This document shows, piece by piece, positions 1-9,477 of a stretch of DNA of 64,000 bases. Both the position numbers and the translations under genes were made by a program. The notes beneath the pieces are model-generated. The model made no database searches. It had not been told where the DNA came from and saw only the letters and a program-made list of their open reading frames with translations. The stretch comes from CAZNKU01 sp045541135. GTDB lineage: Bacteria > Bacillota > Clostridia > Monoglobales > Firm-18. Within the stretch, counting starts at the first letter, position 1. The number at the start of each line of letters is the position of its first letter. Location: the NCBI GenBank assembly GCA_045541135.1, contig JAZQIO010000091.1:27366-91365 (forward strand), in the 5' to 3' direction.

Positions 1-1
1 A

Positions 2-532
2 ACGGGTAAATATAAACCCTATAACAACGGCAACACAAATAAGTCGGAGGCTGTATACGGTACAGGAAACCTGATGTATTGTACATCAACATTCCTTGAT
101 GATACAAGTACAAGAAGAGTTTACGGACTTGCGGTAGTGCCTGAAGAGCTTGTAGGCGGCAGAGCAATACTTACACCTTTTAATGCGGGCGGTCTTTCGA
201 ATGTGGAATTTGACATAAGCACATCTTCACGTGTTTATATATTCACAACAACTTCAAGTGCAGGCAGACTTGCAAAGCTTCTTGAAATACTTGGAGAAGG
301 CTGGGTAAACACAAGCTTTACACATGAAGACACAGACCTTAATGATAAGGATATTGCAATTGCTTACAGAAGCAGTGATTCCGCAATAAACGAAAATATA
401 AAAAATGAAAGAAGCTTTTACAAAGAATTCTACGTTCAGCCCGATGATAAAGCGCATATTTCTATACCGCTTTCAACATACGGTCTGGAAGGACAAAAGG
501 CAGTAATTATTATTAAACCTCTTAGTGAATAA
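2..532 (+). CDS. C-terminal part of a larger, probably secreted protein of unknown function (5' end outside window)
   Basis: The reading frame is open from the left edge of the window, so the gene starts upstream and about 176 residues of its end are visible. An internal ATG at position 74 has no convincing ribosome binding site. The visible part looks like extracellular beta-sandwich material: alternating short hydrophobic strands, many Thr/Ser/Asn/Tyr, and no cysteine cluster or enzyme motif that I recognise. The stop lies 14 bases before the lyase gene at 547, so it belongs to the same operon as the lyase and the two SLH proteins. By context it may be the tail of another carbohydrate-active surface protein, but the function is not determined from sequence. 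Confidence 0.6.
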   Translation, partial: TGKYKPYNNGNTNKSEAVYGTGNLMYCTSTFLDDTSTRRVYGLAVVPEELVGGRAILTPFNAGGLSNVEFDISTSSRVYIFTTTSSAGRLAKLLEILGEGWVNTSFTHEDTDLNDKDIAIAYRSSDSAINENIKNERSFYKEFYVQPDDKAHISIPLSTYGLEGQKAVIIIKPLSE

Positions 533-546
533 GGAGGGGAATTAAT

Positions 547-3500
547 TTGAAAAAAATATACAGTTTCGTTTTTGCTTTCCTTGCAATGCTTATGCTTATG
601 GGCGTTACGGTATCTGCAGATGGAAAGAGAGTAAATATAGAAGGTAATACTTACATTGAAATGGAAGATTACAACATAATGCGTGTTCCTATGACTACAT
701 ACAAAGACCCTACTGCAAGCGGTGGAGTTTATGTGGGAACTACGGTAAATTCATATCAGATGAACTCACCAAAGCGTGATTACGAACATCTTACATATGA
801 CATTACCGTTCCTGATGACGATTCATACTTTGTATGGTTAAGGGTGCGTACATCGGAGCATGACCATATGTATGTAAGCTTTGATGACGGTGTTTACAGA
901 AACAAAAAGAAGGAAACAAATGCAAGAAATCATCCTGATGAATGGACATGGATACTTGCAGATAAATACTGGCTTTTAGCAGGTGACCATACGCTGGAAA
1001 TAAGATATTCCACAGCCAATGTTGATTTTGATGCTATTTATATTACAGATGATTACAAATTTGTTCCCGAGGGTGCAGAGCCTGCAATAATTCCTCCGGA
1101 TGAGCTTTATGAAAGGGACGAAAACGGCAATATAACAAATCTTCACTTTACATTGCCCGCATATCTTCCGCCCGACGAGCATCCGAGACTTTTGTTCAGA
1201 AAATCTGATATAGAAAAGATTAAAGCTAACCTTGAGGACGAGCAGAATATAGTTGCTTATAAGGATATGCTTGCTGATGCCGCTTACAAAACAGACGGAA
1301 AGCTTAAGGAATTACAGTACGGTCAGCTTAACAATTTAAATACAAACATAGCACTTAAAATAGAAGCCTGTGCATTTTTATATCAGCTTACCGGAGATAA
1401 GTCTTACGGTTACGAGGCAATTTCCGTAGCTAAAAACTTTATTGAAAGTATGATGATAGACGAAACAAGTGCATCTTCAACAGGTCGTACAATGATGCAG
1501 GCTATATGGTCAACTTCACTTTGCTACGACTGGTGCTATGACCTGCTTACAGAAGAAGATAAAACCTTCTTTATAAGCTATATGCTTCTTAACACAAGAT
1601 TTTCAGAGCCGGGATATCCGCCTATTTATTACGGTATAAAGGACGGAACTATTTCTGAAATCGTAGGTCACAATCTTGAATTTCAGTCACTTGGTGCACT
1701 TATGGCACTTAGTGTAGCTACATACGATGAAATTCCTGACTATTACAACATACTTGCAGGCAGAATTTTGCAAAACATAGTACCGGGCATAAGCAGATTT
1801 AATGAATCCTATATGTATGCGGAAGGTACAGACTACGGTATGTACAGACATTATTACGAAATTTTAAATAACTACATTTTCAAGGGTATGGGTTACGACA
1901 ATGTGTACTATGAAAAGGGTTATTCTTCAATAGGTTATATGTACCTTCGTCAGCCCGACGGCGAAAAAATGACGGTAGGTGATGACCCGCAGTATTGGCG
2001 TAACAACTATGTTGCTACAGATTCAAGTATGGCATACTTCCTTCTTGGAAACCTTACCAAAAATCCGTACTACAAAACAGAATACTGGCGCGGCAAAAGA
2101 ACAGATGTTAAAACAACCAACACACCGGGACACCTTACACCGGTTATGTGGCTTGTTATGAATGATGTGGAAGTTCCCTGCAACAGAAGCTTCCGTGACT
2201 TCCCTCTTACATTATATACGGGTGACGATTCCGGTTATATGTTTGCAAGAACAAGCTGGGAGGAAGGTTATAAATCAGATACCGTTGTGTGCCTTATGAA
2301 TTTAAGAACTCATTTCTTAAAAGGTCATGAGCATAAGGATATAGGACATTTTTCGCTATACCACAAAGGTATTCTTGCCTTGGATTCCGGTGTTTATGAA
2401 GGTCTTGCCTTTACAAACAGTAAGGGTGAAAAGGTAACGTCGGTAGGCTTTGGTACAAAACAGCATTACGGATATGCAAGACAGACAATTGCACACAATT
2501 CGCTGTTGGTATTTGACCCTAACGAGGAGCTTCATCCAACAGATGTTAAAAAGTTCACGGTACTTGACGGCGGTCAGAAAATGAACCTTGCCGATTATCC
2601 GCTGTTTGTAATATCCGAATATGATGACGATAAAGTAAAGACAGGTGAAATTTTGTCATATAACTGGGGTCCGGACCTTCAGGAGCCTGTATACAGCTAT
2701 ATGAAGGGTGATATAAGCTATGCTTATACAGACAAGGTTGAGGAAATGCAGCGTTCATTTATGTTCTTTAACTTTAAGGACGAAACATATCCTGCATCAC
2801 TTATAATTTTCGACTCTGTACGTTCTTCATCACCTCTTTTCAAAAAGACCTGGCTTTTGCACAGTGAAGAAGAACCGCAAATTGACGGAAATCAGACTAC
2901 TATAATAAGAAAGTTTGAAGATTACAACGGCAGACTTATTAACCAGACCCTGCTTCCTGAAAAGAATTATTCAATAGAAAAAATCGGACAGGATTATGAC
3001 GGTGTATCTGAATATTTGGTAAATGGTGAATTGTATGAAATTAAACCAAAGAGCGATACAGCCGAGGTTGGTAACTGGAGAATTGAGCTGTCCAATACAA
3101 ATGCTGAAAAGCAGACATATTTCCTGAATGTAATTCAGGTAGGGGACAATGATGAAAGCATTGTTCCGCTGCAGGCAAAGCTTGTGGAAAATACAGACAC
3201 TTATGTTGGTGTGGAAATTTATGACCACATTGCTTATTTCAGAAAAGACGGTCTTTCAAAGGCTAAAAATTTTAAAATTAACCCGGGCAGCTCCGATGCT
3301 GAAAGATTTATTGCAGTAACAGGTCTTGCGGAGGGCAATTGGACTGTATATGATGAAAACGGCAAAAAGGTTGCAGAAGAATGTGCTTATGAACAGCACG
3401 ATTCAATTTCCTTTACCGCAAAGGGTGCAAAATTTGAACTTAAATATTCAAGGGTAGCGGGACTTAAAGCTCCGGAATACGATGTATTCTCCCTTGCTGA

Positions 3501-4212
3501 CGAAAAAGTTAAGGGTATTGACGTATGTATAGACTCTGTTTTTGAAACATTTAAAAACGAATGGCAATACATTGACGGTACACTTTACGTGCCCGTAACA
3601 GAATCTCTTGACAAATTCGACGTTGTTACTGCAACAGAGGCTGACTTTGTTGAGGGTAAAAATGGGGTAAGAAGAATAAACGGAGTTTTATATGCTCCCG
3701 AAACACTTATAGAGGCAAAATATGCGGCAACAATTGAGTATGATACGGTAGCATCAATTGCCAACGTAACATACAACAACCGTGACCGTGACAGAGCAAA
3801 GATTTTTGTTTATGACGAACCGGGTGTTGTACAAATAATAAATGCGTTTACCGAAGGTCCAACAACCGCTCCGGCAATAAATTCACTTGACGGTAATCTT
3901 GATACTTACAGCTGTACATTAGACAACGGAAGCTTTGTTGCAATGCTTGGTGAGTCTGTTGAAATTTCAAAGATTGCACTTTGCTGGACAAAGGGTAGTG
4001 AGCGTCAGGAAATTTTTGAACTATATGTTTCCGATGACGGTGCAAAGTGGATAGAGGTATTTGCAGGCAAATCCGATGGTGTAACAAGCGGATTTGAATA
4101 CCATGCTGTTGACAATATCAAGGCTAAGTATGTAAAAGTTGTTTGTCACGGCAATACAAAGAACAGCTACAACTCATTGGCTGAAATTAAAGTTTACAAG
4201 GAGGTACAGTAA
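547..4212 (+). CDS. Secreted heparinase II/III-like polysaccharide lyase with carbohydrate-binding domains
   Basis: 1221 residues. Start is TTG at 547, chosen because AAGGAGGGG lies just upstream and a signal peptide begins there (MKK, hydrophobic core, cleavage after VSA at about residue 24). About residues 28-185 look like a malectin/CBM6-type binding domain. From about 212 (HPRLLF) an alpha/alpha-barrel of the alginate-lyase/heparinase II type runs to about 560. A beta-sandwich typical of heparinase II/III follows, with GHEHKDIGHF near 593 and AHNSLLVF near 649, supplying candidate catalytic and metal-binding His. About 1105-1221 resembles an F5/8 type C (discoidin) module. The expected role is beta-elimination of uronic-acid-containing polysaccharide at the cell surface; the substrate is not readable. 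The stop overlaps the next start by one base (TAATG), so translation is coupled to the SLH protein, which may display the complex on the wall. Confidence 0.8.
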   Translation: MKKIYSFVFAFLAMLMLMGVTVSADGKRVNIEGNTYIEMEDYNIMRVPMTTYKDPTASGGVYVGTTVNSYQMNSPKRDYEHLTYDITVPDDDSYFVWLRVRTSEHDHMYVSFDDGVYRNKKKETNARNHPDEWTWILADKYWLLAGDHTLEIRYSTANVDFDAIYITDDYKFVPEGAEPAIIPPDELYERDENGNITNLHFTLPAYLPPDEHPRLLFRKSDIEKIKANLEDEQNIVAYKDMLADAAYKTDGKLKELQYGQLNNLNTNIALKIEACAFLYQLTGDKSYGYEAISVAKNFIESMMIDETSASSTGRTMMQAIWSTSLCYDWCYDLLTEEDKTFFISYMLLNTRFSEPGYPPIYYGIKDGTISEIVGHNLEFQSLGALMALSVATYDEIPDYYNILAGRILQNIVPGISRFNESYMYAEGTDYGMYRHYYEILNNYIFKGMGYDNVYYEKGYSSIGYMYLRQPDGEKMTVGDDPQYWRNNYVATDSSMAYFLLGNLTKNPYYKTEYWRGKRTDVKTTNTPGHLTPVMWLVMNDVEVPCNRSFRDFPLTLYTGDDSGYMFARTSWEEGYKSDTVVCLMNLRTHFLKGHEHKDIGHFSLYHKGILALDSGVYEGLAFTNSKGEKVTSVGFGTKQHYGYARQTIAHNSLLVFDPNEELHPTDVKKFTVLDGGQKMNLADYPLFVISEYDDDKVKTGEILSYNWGPDLQEPVYSYMKGDISYAYTDKVEEMQRSFMFFNFKDETYPASLIIFDSVRSSSPLFKKTWLLHSEEEPQIDGNQTTIIRKFEDYNGRLINQTLLPEKNYSIEKIGQDYDGVSEYLVNGELYEIKPKSDTAEVGNWRIELSNTNAEKQTYFLNVIQVGDNDESIVPLQAKLVENTDTYVGVEIYDHIAYFRKDGLSKAKNFKINPGSSDAERFIAVTGLAEGNWTVYDENGKKVAEECAYEQHDSISFTAKGAKFELKYSRVAGLKAPEYDVFSLADEKVKGIDVCIDSVFETFKNEWQYIDGTLYVPVTESLDKFDVVTATEADFVEGKNGVRRINGVLYAPETLIEAKYAATIEYDTVASIANVTYNNRDRDRAKIFVYDEPGVVQIINAFTEGPTTAPAINSLDGNLDTYSCTLDNGSFVAMLGESVEISKIALCWTKGSERQEIFELYVSDDGAKWIEVFAGKSDGVTSGFEYHAVDNIKAKYVKVVCHGNTKNSYNSLAEIKVYKEVQ

Positions 4213-5927
4213 TGAAAAAATTAATATCTGCAATTATTGGGGTATGTCTGTTGTTAACTGTGTTTTCAACCATAGTTGCTGCTGACCGGACAGATATAAC
4301 CATAAGTTCCGTAACTTATACATCTTCGGGAACTTATTTCAACATTACTGTTAACGGCGAATGTGAACAGGGGGATAATGTTTCTGTAAGAATTAAAAAT
4401 AAAAATGGTGACCTGAAGGCTTTAAAGCAATTTAAGGTGAAAAATTCAGATACCTACAGCTATGATATTAAAATTAATACTGCAGGAGATGAAACTCTCA
4501 CGGAAGCCGACGGTTCTTTGACTTACACAGTGTACGTGCGTAATTCAAATAATCAGTATGATACTTACAGTCTTCCTTTGTATACCGAAGCAAGTAAGCT
4601 TGATATTGTTTCAAAATTCAACGGTACATCAGATGCTTTGATAATGCAGGGATATATTGAAACCTACAGCAAGGTTTTTGGTTTTGATTTTAAATATTAT
4701 GCAGGAAGAGAAGCCGAGATTGCAAAATATCTGATTAAAGTTAAAAATGTTACACCGTTGACACTTGACAATATTGTTGCAAGCTACAACGAAGCTGTTA
4801 TAAGAGCGTACCTGTTTGCCGAAGATAAAGCGGCAGACAGAACTGAAATTATAGAATATCCCGATTACAGTGCAATGCTACAGTTTGAAACGGGAATAGA
4901 CGGTGCAAAGTCATTGTATCCTGATTATAAGGCTGTGGATTCCGAAAAAGCGGTAAATGAAATCGCGTTTACCGAAGAAAATTCAATGGTTGAATTTTCC
5001 ATACTTAAGGAAAAATTCTTTATGGCTGTTACAGAAACAGTTTTTGCGGAAAACAAAGAAGACAGTGAAGAAATATATAAGTTTTTAAAAGACCATAACG
5101 ACTGGCTTGAACTTGAAAATCTTGAAAATTTAAAAACATATGATGCGTATCAGATAATTTCAAAAATCGTTGAGGAAGATATACCTGACAACAAGGCTGA
5201 TATGGTAGATTTGTATAACGAAATTTATGAGGAAGTATGCAAAGAAGAGCCCGTTAAAAAGCCTGCAACAGGCGGTGGCGGCGGTTCGTCAGGCGGCGGA
5301 TTTTCAGGTATAGCCGGAGGCAATTCCGGTGAGGAAACAGGCTATGAAAAGCCGGGAGCACCGGTTGAAATAAAACCTATTGAAACCGTAAGCTTTAACG
5401 ACATAGACGGTTACGTATGGGCAAAGGATGCTATTGAAGCTCTTGCAACAAAGGGTATTGTAAACGGTAAGGCTGACGGCGTGTTTGCACCTGCCGATAA
5501 CATTACAAGGGAAGAATTTGCAAAGATTCTTTCTCTTACATACGATTTATATGATGAAGATGTAAAATGTGATTTTGCAGATGTCGGTGAAGACAGATGG
5601 TCATATAAATACATAGCAATTATGTATGAAAACGGTATAATTACAGGCTATCCTGACGGTACATTCAAGCCGGGAAATATTGTAACAAGAGAAGAAATGG
5701 CAGTTATGCTTTGCAGAGTGCTTGTAAAACTAAGTATAATTACGGAAGAGTACGAAACATATTCTTCATACAAGGATTACGGTGAAATTTCAGCTTTTGC
5801 ACAGAACAGTGTAAGGACTCTTAGCAACAACAATATTCTTTCAGGTGATGATAAGGGTTGCTTTAATCCTAAAAACGGTGCTACAAGAGCCGAAGTTTGT
5901 AAAATGATTTACAACACAGGTTTGTAA
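4212..5927 (+). CDS. Secreted protein with three C-terminal SLH domains
   Basis: 571 residues. The ATG overlaps the stop of the lyase gene and is preceded by AAGGAGG. The signal peptide spans about residues 1-24 (MKKLISAIIG..., cleavage after VAA). An N-terminal beta-rich region (about 25-130) is followed by a helical, Lys/Glu-rich region (about 135-350). A Gly/Ser linker lies at about 353-375. Three SLH repeats fill about 395-571, with the usual pattern (DGVFAPADNITREEFAKIL, DGTFKPGNIVTREEMAVML). SLH domains bind pyruvylated secondary cell-wall polymer, so the protein should sit on the cell wall. The N-terminal half carries no enzyme motif I recognise; a scaffold or binding role for the coupled lyase is inference from the operon. 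Confidence 0.85.
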   Translation: MKKLISAIIGVCLLLTVFSTIVAADRTDITISSVTYTSSGTYFNITVNGECEQGDNVSVRIKNKNGDLKALKQFKVKNSDTYSYDIKINTAGDETLTEADGSLTYTVYVRNSNNQYDTYSLPLYTEASKLDIVSKFNGTSDALIMQGYIETYSKVFGFDFKYYAGREAEIAKYLIKVKNVTPLTLDNIVASYNEAVIRAYLFAEDKAADRTEIIEYPDYSAMLQFETGIDGAKSLYPDYKAVDSEKAVNEIAFTEENSMVEFSILKEKFFMAVTETVFAENKEDSEEIYKFLKDHNDWLELENLENLKTYDAYQIISKIVEEDIPDNKADMVDLYNEIYEEVCKEEPVKKPATGGGGGSSGGGFSGIAGGNSGEETGYEKPGAPVEIKPIETVSFNDIDGYVWAKDAIEALATKGIVNGKADGVFAPADNITREEFAKILSLTYDLYDEDVKCDFADVGEDRWSYKYIAIMYENGIITGYPDGTFKPGNIVTREEMAVMLCRVLVKLSIITEEYETYSSYKDYGEISAFAQNSVRTLSNNNILSGDDKGCFNPKNGATRAEVCKMIYNTGL

Positions 5928-5940
5928 GGAGGTGGCAATA

Positions 5941-8586
5941 GTGACAAAGAGAATAATTTCATTTATTTTAATATTTGTAATGGCTTTTGGCTGTTTGTGT
6001 TTTACAACTACGGCTTCAGCAGATTCTGAGGTTTACGGCAAGGAAGCTTTACAGCATATTAAAAATCTTGGCATATTGCCGGCTGATACAGACGGTGATG
6101 ATATTATAAGCAGAGCTCAGTTTGCTATGGCTGTTTACAGCGTTGCAGGGGATGAGGTTGTAATTCCTTTTGAACGTCTATACTATGATGTTGAAGAAAC
6201 CGACACCTGCAGAGATGCGGTTATGTACTGCTCTGAAAACGGATATATGGTAGGCAGTGACGGGTGGTTCAGACCGGATGATTCCGTTACCTATATTGAG
6301 GCAATGACGGTAATTGCACGTGTTCTTAACTACACAGATTACGCTAAAAACCACGGTGACTACACATTAGGTTATTACACAACTGCAAAAAACATCGGTT
6401 TACTTAATAATACGGGTATTGCTTCTTCAGACAGTCCCCTTACTGCCGAAAATTGTGCAGCTATGCTTTACAATGCCATGAGAATCGGTATGAACAAGCT
6501 TTCATCAATAAGCCCGATTTACTACACATATCAGACATCCAACAAAATTTTTGCCTATGAAAAATTAGGTCTTAACTATGCTAAGGGTATTATGCAGTCA
6601 AACGGTTATGTTGATGTTACGGGTAAGGAAAATAACGGTGAAAAATCTGTAGTTATAGATAATGCCCGTTACAGTGCAAAGCTTTTGGATGAATCTTACA
6701 GATTTCTTGTTGGTCAGGAAGTAAGTGTGTTTTATGATGACGAGCTTAATATTGTAAGTATTGCTTCTACAGGAGTGAGCAACACTGTTACTGTTAAAAA
6801 AGAATATTTTTCAAACAAAACCGGTAACACATTTAGCTATACGGAAAACGACACTTCAAGAAAGCTTGTTGTAAGTGACAGAGCAATTTACTTTAAAAAC
6901 GGCAAGGTTGTTATGGGCTACAACGCAACAGGGTTTGCCAATGCGGAATATGCAGATATCAGCTTTGTAGATGGCGATGGCGATGAAGTTTACGACAGTG
7001 TATTTGTAAATATTTACACTACCTATGTTGTGTCAAATGTATTTTCAGACGGAGTATTATATTCTGTAGGCAATACTTATAAAACAGACCTTTCAGAGGA
7101 CGTTGAAAAAGATATATATGTATATAATTCATCAGGCGAGCTTAAAACTGCCGGCGATATTAAAAAGGGATATGTTGTAAGCGTTATTGAAAATGATAAA
7201 TTTATATACGTTATATACAGCAATTCCGTTATGACAGGTGAGCTTCAGGAAAAAGATGACTACACAGCAGTGTTGGACGGCTTTGCCATAGACATTCCCA
7301 ACGGTGCCTCAAAACTGTTTAAGGATATTCCTATGGGAAGCTCCGCAACAATATACCTTGATTTTGCAGGCAGAGGCGTATATGCAACAAAAAGCGTTGA
7401 TACAAGCAGTGATGAAATGTTAGGCTATATTGTGCAGGGACTTTTTAAGGATGGTTTTGATAAGAAGATAAAGATTAAAATTTACAGTTCAACAGGCATA
7501 CTTGCAGATTACTATGTTGACAGCTTATTTACCGTCGACGGAACAAAATACAGAATGAATGCACTTACATCCGTTCCCGATGTTTTCTACAACAACGGTG
7601 AATTTAAAAAATCCGTGGTGTACTATAAACTAAATGGCGAAAACGAAATTACGTCCATAACTTTTCCCAAAACAAGTCTGGGAGAAAGTGAAGACGGTCT
7701 TATTCAGACAGCATCCTTACAAAGTGCATACAAAATTTCCAACGGCTCACTTACAAACACAAAGGCGCTTGCCAACGGCACTTATTTTTCAGGTAAGGAA
7801 TTTATTAATGACAGCACTGTAATATTTGTAATTCCTTCCGACATTGAGGATGAGGATAAGTTTGCTGTTATAACAAATGACGATGTACCTGTTTCCACAA
7901 CATATGACTGGGATTTACTGCATTTCAGTAAGTATAACGGTTTTGTTGATGTTGCGGTAATCCATTCTGACTATGCCGCTATTTCATATGACACATTACT
8001 TTCTGTTGTTATTTCAACTTCAGGCAGACTTGACAACGACGGCAATGAACGTCTTGCTGTAAAGTACTACGTAGACGGTGAAGAATTAATTGCAATGGAA
8101 AATGCAGATTTTAAAATTAAAGAATATGTAATTGGTGAAGACGGAACAAAAACAGCTGCAACAATACCGCTGTCAGCTTTAAGGCCCGGCGATGCAGTGC
8201 GTTTAACTGTAGGGGATAACGGGCTTATACGCCAGGGAGAAAGAGTATACGAATACAGCAAGGGCTATGATGGCTTTAAGGGCTCATCCAAAGCAGGCGC
8301 ATATGCTACTCATTCAATGTATATAACATCAGGCTTTGTTGCATTTAACGATAACACTTTAATTCGTATTGCAGATACAAAAGCCGGTTGTGTAGTTTCT
8401 ACCGGAGATATATTTAATCTTACAGGAGCAATTTGTTCTTCGGCAAAAATTATGATAGTGGAAGAAACCTCAAGAGGCGTTAGTGCTTCTATGGGAACGA
8501 TGGCAGATATTGCAATTGGTGACCGTATTGTCTATCAGTCCAGATCCGGTGTTGTAAAGTACATAATCGTATTTAAGGATATGTAA
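5941..8586 (+). CDS. Large secreted protein with N-terminal SLH domains
   Basis: About 881 residues. I choose GTG at 5941, since the upstream in-frame GTG at 5932 lies inside the AAGGAGG ribosome binding site. The new start gives a clean signal peptide (MTKRIISFILIF..., cleavage after ASA at about 27). Residues about 32-190 carry two or three SLH-type repeats (SRAQFAMAVYSVAGDE; DGWFRPDDSVTYIEAMTVIA). The rest is a long series of beta-rich segments without known catalytic motifs and nearly free of Cys. It is the last gene of the surface operon and is followed by a strong hairpin terminator. N-terminal rather than C-terminal SLH placement differs from the preceding gene. A wall-anchored structural or substrate-binding partner of the lyase is plausible; no activity can be assigned. 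Confidence 0.8.
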   Translation: MTKRIISFILIFVMAFGCLCFTTTASADSEVYGKEALQHIKNLGILPADTDGDDIISRAQFAMAVYSVAGDEVVIPFERLYYDVEETDTCRDAVMYCSENGYMVGSDGWFRPDDSVTYIEAMTVIARVLNYTDYAKNHGDYTLGYYTTAKNIGLLNNTGIASSDSPLTAENCAAMLYNAMRIGMNKLSSISPIYYTYQTSNKIFAYEKLGLNYAKGIMQSNGYVDVTGKENNGEKSVVIDNARYSAKLLDESYRFLVGQEVSVFYDDELNIVSIASTGVSNTVTVKKEYFSNKTGNTFSYTENDTSRKLVVSDRAIYFKNGKVVMGYNATGFANAEYADISFVDGDGDEVYDSVFVNIYTTYVVSNVFSDGVLYSVGNTYKTDLSEDVEKDIYVYNSSGELKTAGDIKKGYVVSVIENDKFIYVIYSNSVMTGELQEKDDYTAVLDGFAIDIPNGASKLFKDIPMGSSATIYLDFAGRGVYATKSVDTSSDEMLGYIVQGLFKDGFDKKIKIKIYSSTGILADYYVDSLFTVDGTKYRMNALTSVPDVFYNNGEFKKSVVYYKLNGENEITSITFPKTSLGESEDGLIQTASLQSAYKISNGSLTNTKALANGTYFSGKEFINDSTVIFVIPSDIEDEDKFAVITNDDVPVSTTYDWDLLHFSKYNGFVDVAVIHSDYAAISYDTLLSVVISTSGRLDNDGNERLAVKYYVDGEELIAMENADFKIKEYVIGEDGTKTAATIPLSALRPGDAVRLTVGDNGLIRQGERVYEYSKGYDGFKGSSKAGAYATHSMYITSGFVAFNDNTLIRIADTKAGCVVSTGDIFNLTGAICSSAKIMIVEETSRGVSASMGTMADIAIGDRIVYQSRSGVVKYIIVFKDM

Positions 8587-8759
8587 TATTAAAATAAATG
8601 GGAATGCAAAAAAGTTCTGACCGCAAAAACAGGATAAAGATAAGGAATTTAAGTGTTTTGTAATTTGTAAAACCGGTTAATTTGGTTGGAAAATCTCATT
8701 TTACTTGATTTTCTTATTTTAAAAGTCTTTTTGCTACGGATATTTTCCATATTCCCACT

Positions 8760-8804
8760 AACAAACAGACTGTCGAAAAATAATTTTGCGACAGTCTGTT
8801 TGTT
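8760..8804 (+). terminator. Hairpin terminator after the surface operon
   Basis: A perfect 16-base inverted repeat (arms 8760-8775 and 8789-8804, AACAAACAGACTGTCG and its complement) encloses a 13-base AT-rich loop. A T-rich stretch follows. It lies about 175 bases after the last SLH gene and before the XRE promoter. The arms are long for a simple terminator, so it could also be a small palindromic repeat. The 8587-8759 interval shows nothing else I can name. Confidence 0.6.
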
Positions 8805-8853
8805 TTGGTATAAACCTAAAATGTAAAAATTTGTCATAAATTCTGTTTTTTCG

Positions 8854-8883
8854 TTGACAAAATGGATACCATTATGTTATAAT
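8854..8883 (+). promoter_or_regulatory. Promoter with candidate operator for the XRE-peptidase pair
   Basis: TTGACA at 8854-8859 and TATAAT at 8878-8883 are 18 bases apart. Between them lies a small perfect palindrome, AATGG-ATA-CCATT (8861-8873). A palindrome inside the core promoter of an XRE-family gene is a good candidate for an autoregulatory operator, because binding there would block RNA polymerase. The promoter is seen directly; the operator role is inference. Confidence 0.65.
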
Positions 8884-8925
8884 TTGAGCATTGGTATTTT
8901 GTTATTTGAAAAGGGAGTTCTTGTT

Positions 8926-9477
8926 ATGGATGGAACAACTAAGTATTTTTTGACAAATGATGAAAAAAAGGGATATATAAATGCACTTACTCCCGAACTT
9001 ATTTCACTAAGACTTAAGGCGGGTATTTCTCAGGAAGAAATAGCAAACATTATAGGCACGTCAAGACAAACCTACGGTGCAATAGAACGTCAGGCACGAA
9101 AGATGTCATGGGATACATATATGTCTCTTATTATGTTTTACGATTACAACAAAAAAACACATTCCGCCTTACGCAGAATGAAAGCCTTTCCACACAAACT
9201 TATAAAACGGTTTAACGGTGATGAAGAGCCTTTAGACAGTTTGTTGCAAAATTTGTTTCAGGACGATACAAAGGATATTTTAGAATCACTTGACGATAAG
9301 GCAAGAGCTACAATTAAAACAATCCTTATGGTCGAATATTCAAGATGTAATGACATTCCTAACGATGCGGTAATCAAGTTTTTTGAAGGAGTCAATTTTA
9401 TGGCTGAAGATACCGAAAGCACACGCATTGAGACCGCAAAAGCAATAAAAGTACTTAAAAAGGGAAAAGGCAAATGA
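8926..9477 (+). CDS. XRE-family helix-turn-helix transcriptional regulator
   Basis: 183 residues from ATG 8926, which follows AAGGGAG at 8911; upstream in-frame starts would lie on the promoter. An XRE/Cro-type HTH occupies about residues 20-70 (LRLKAGISQEEIANIIGTSR, then QTYGAIERQ). The C-terminal part is helical and charged, with no further domain seen. The stop overlaps the next ATG (ATGA), so it is translationally coupled to the ImmA-like peptidase. Such pairs are known from the ICEBs1 ImmR/ImmA and DdrO/IrrE systems, where the peptidase cleaves the repressor and releases its targets. Here the likely targets include its own promoter. No integrase or phage gene is near, so this looks like a stand-alone stress switch. 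Confidence 0.85.
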   Translation: MDGTTKYFLTNDEKKGYINALTPELISLRLKAGISQEEIANIIGTSRQTYGAIERQARKMSWDTYMSLIMFYDYNKKTHSALRRMKAFPHKLIKRFNGDEEPLDSLLQNLFQDDTKDILESLDDKARATIKTILMVEYSRCNDIPNDAVIKFFEGVNFMAEDTESTRIETAKAIKVLKKGKGK

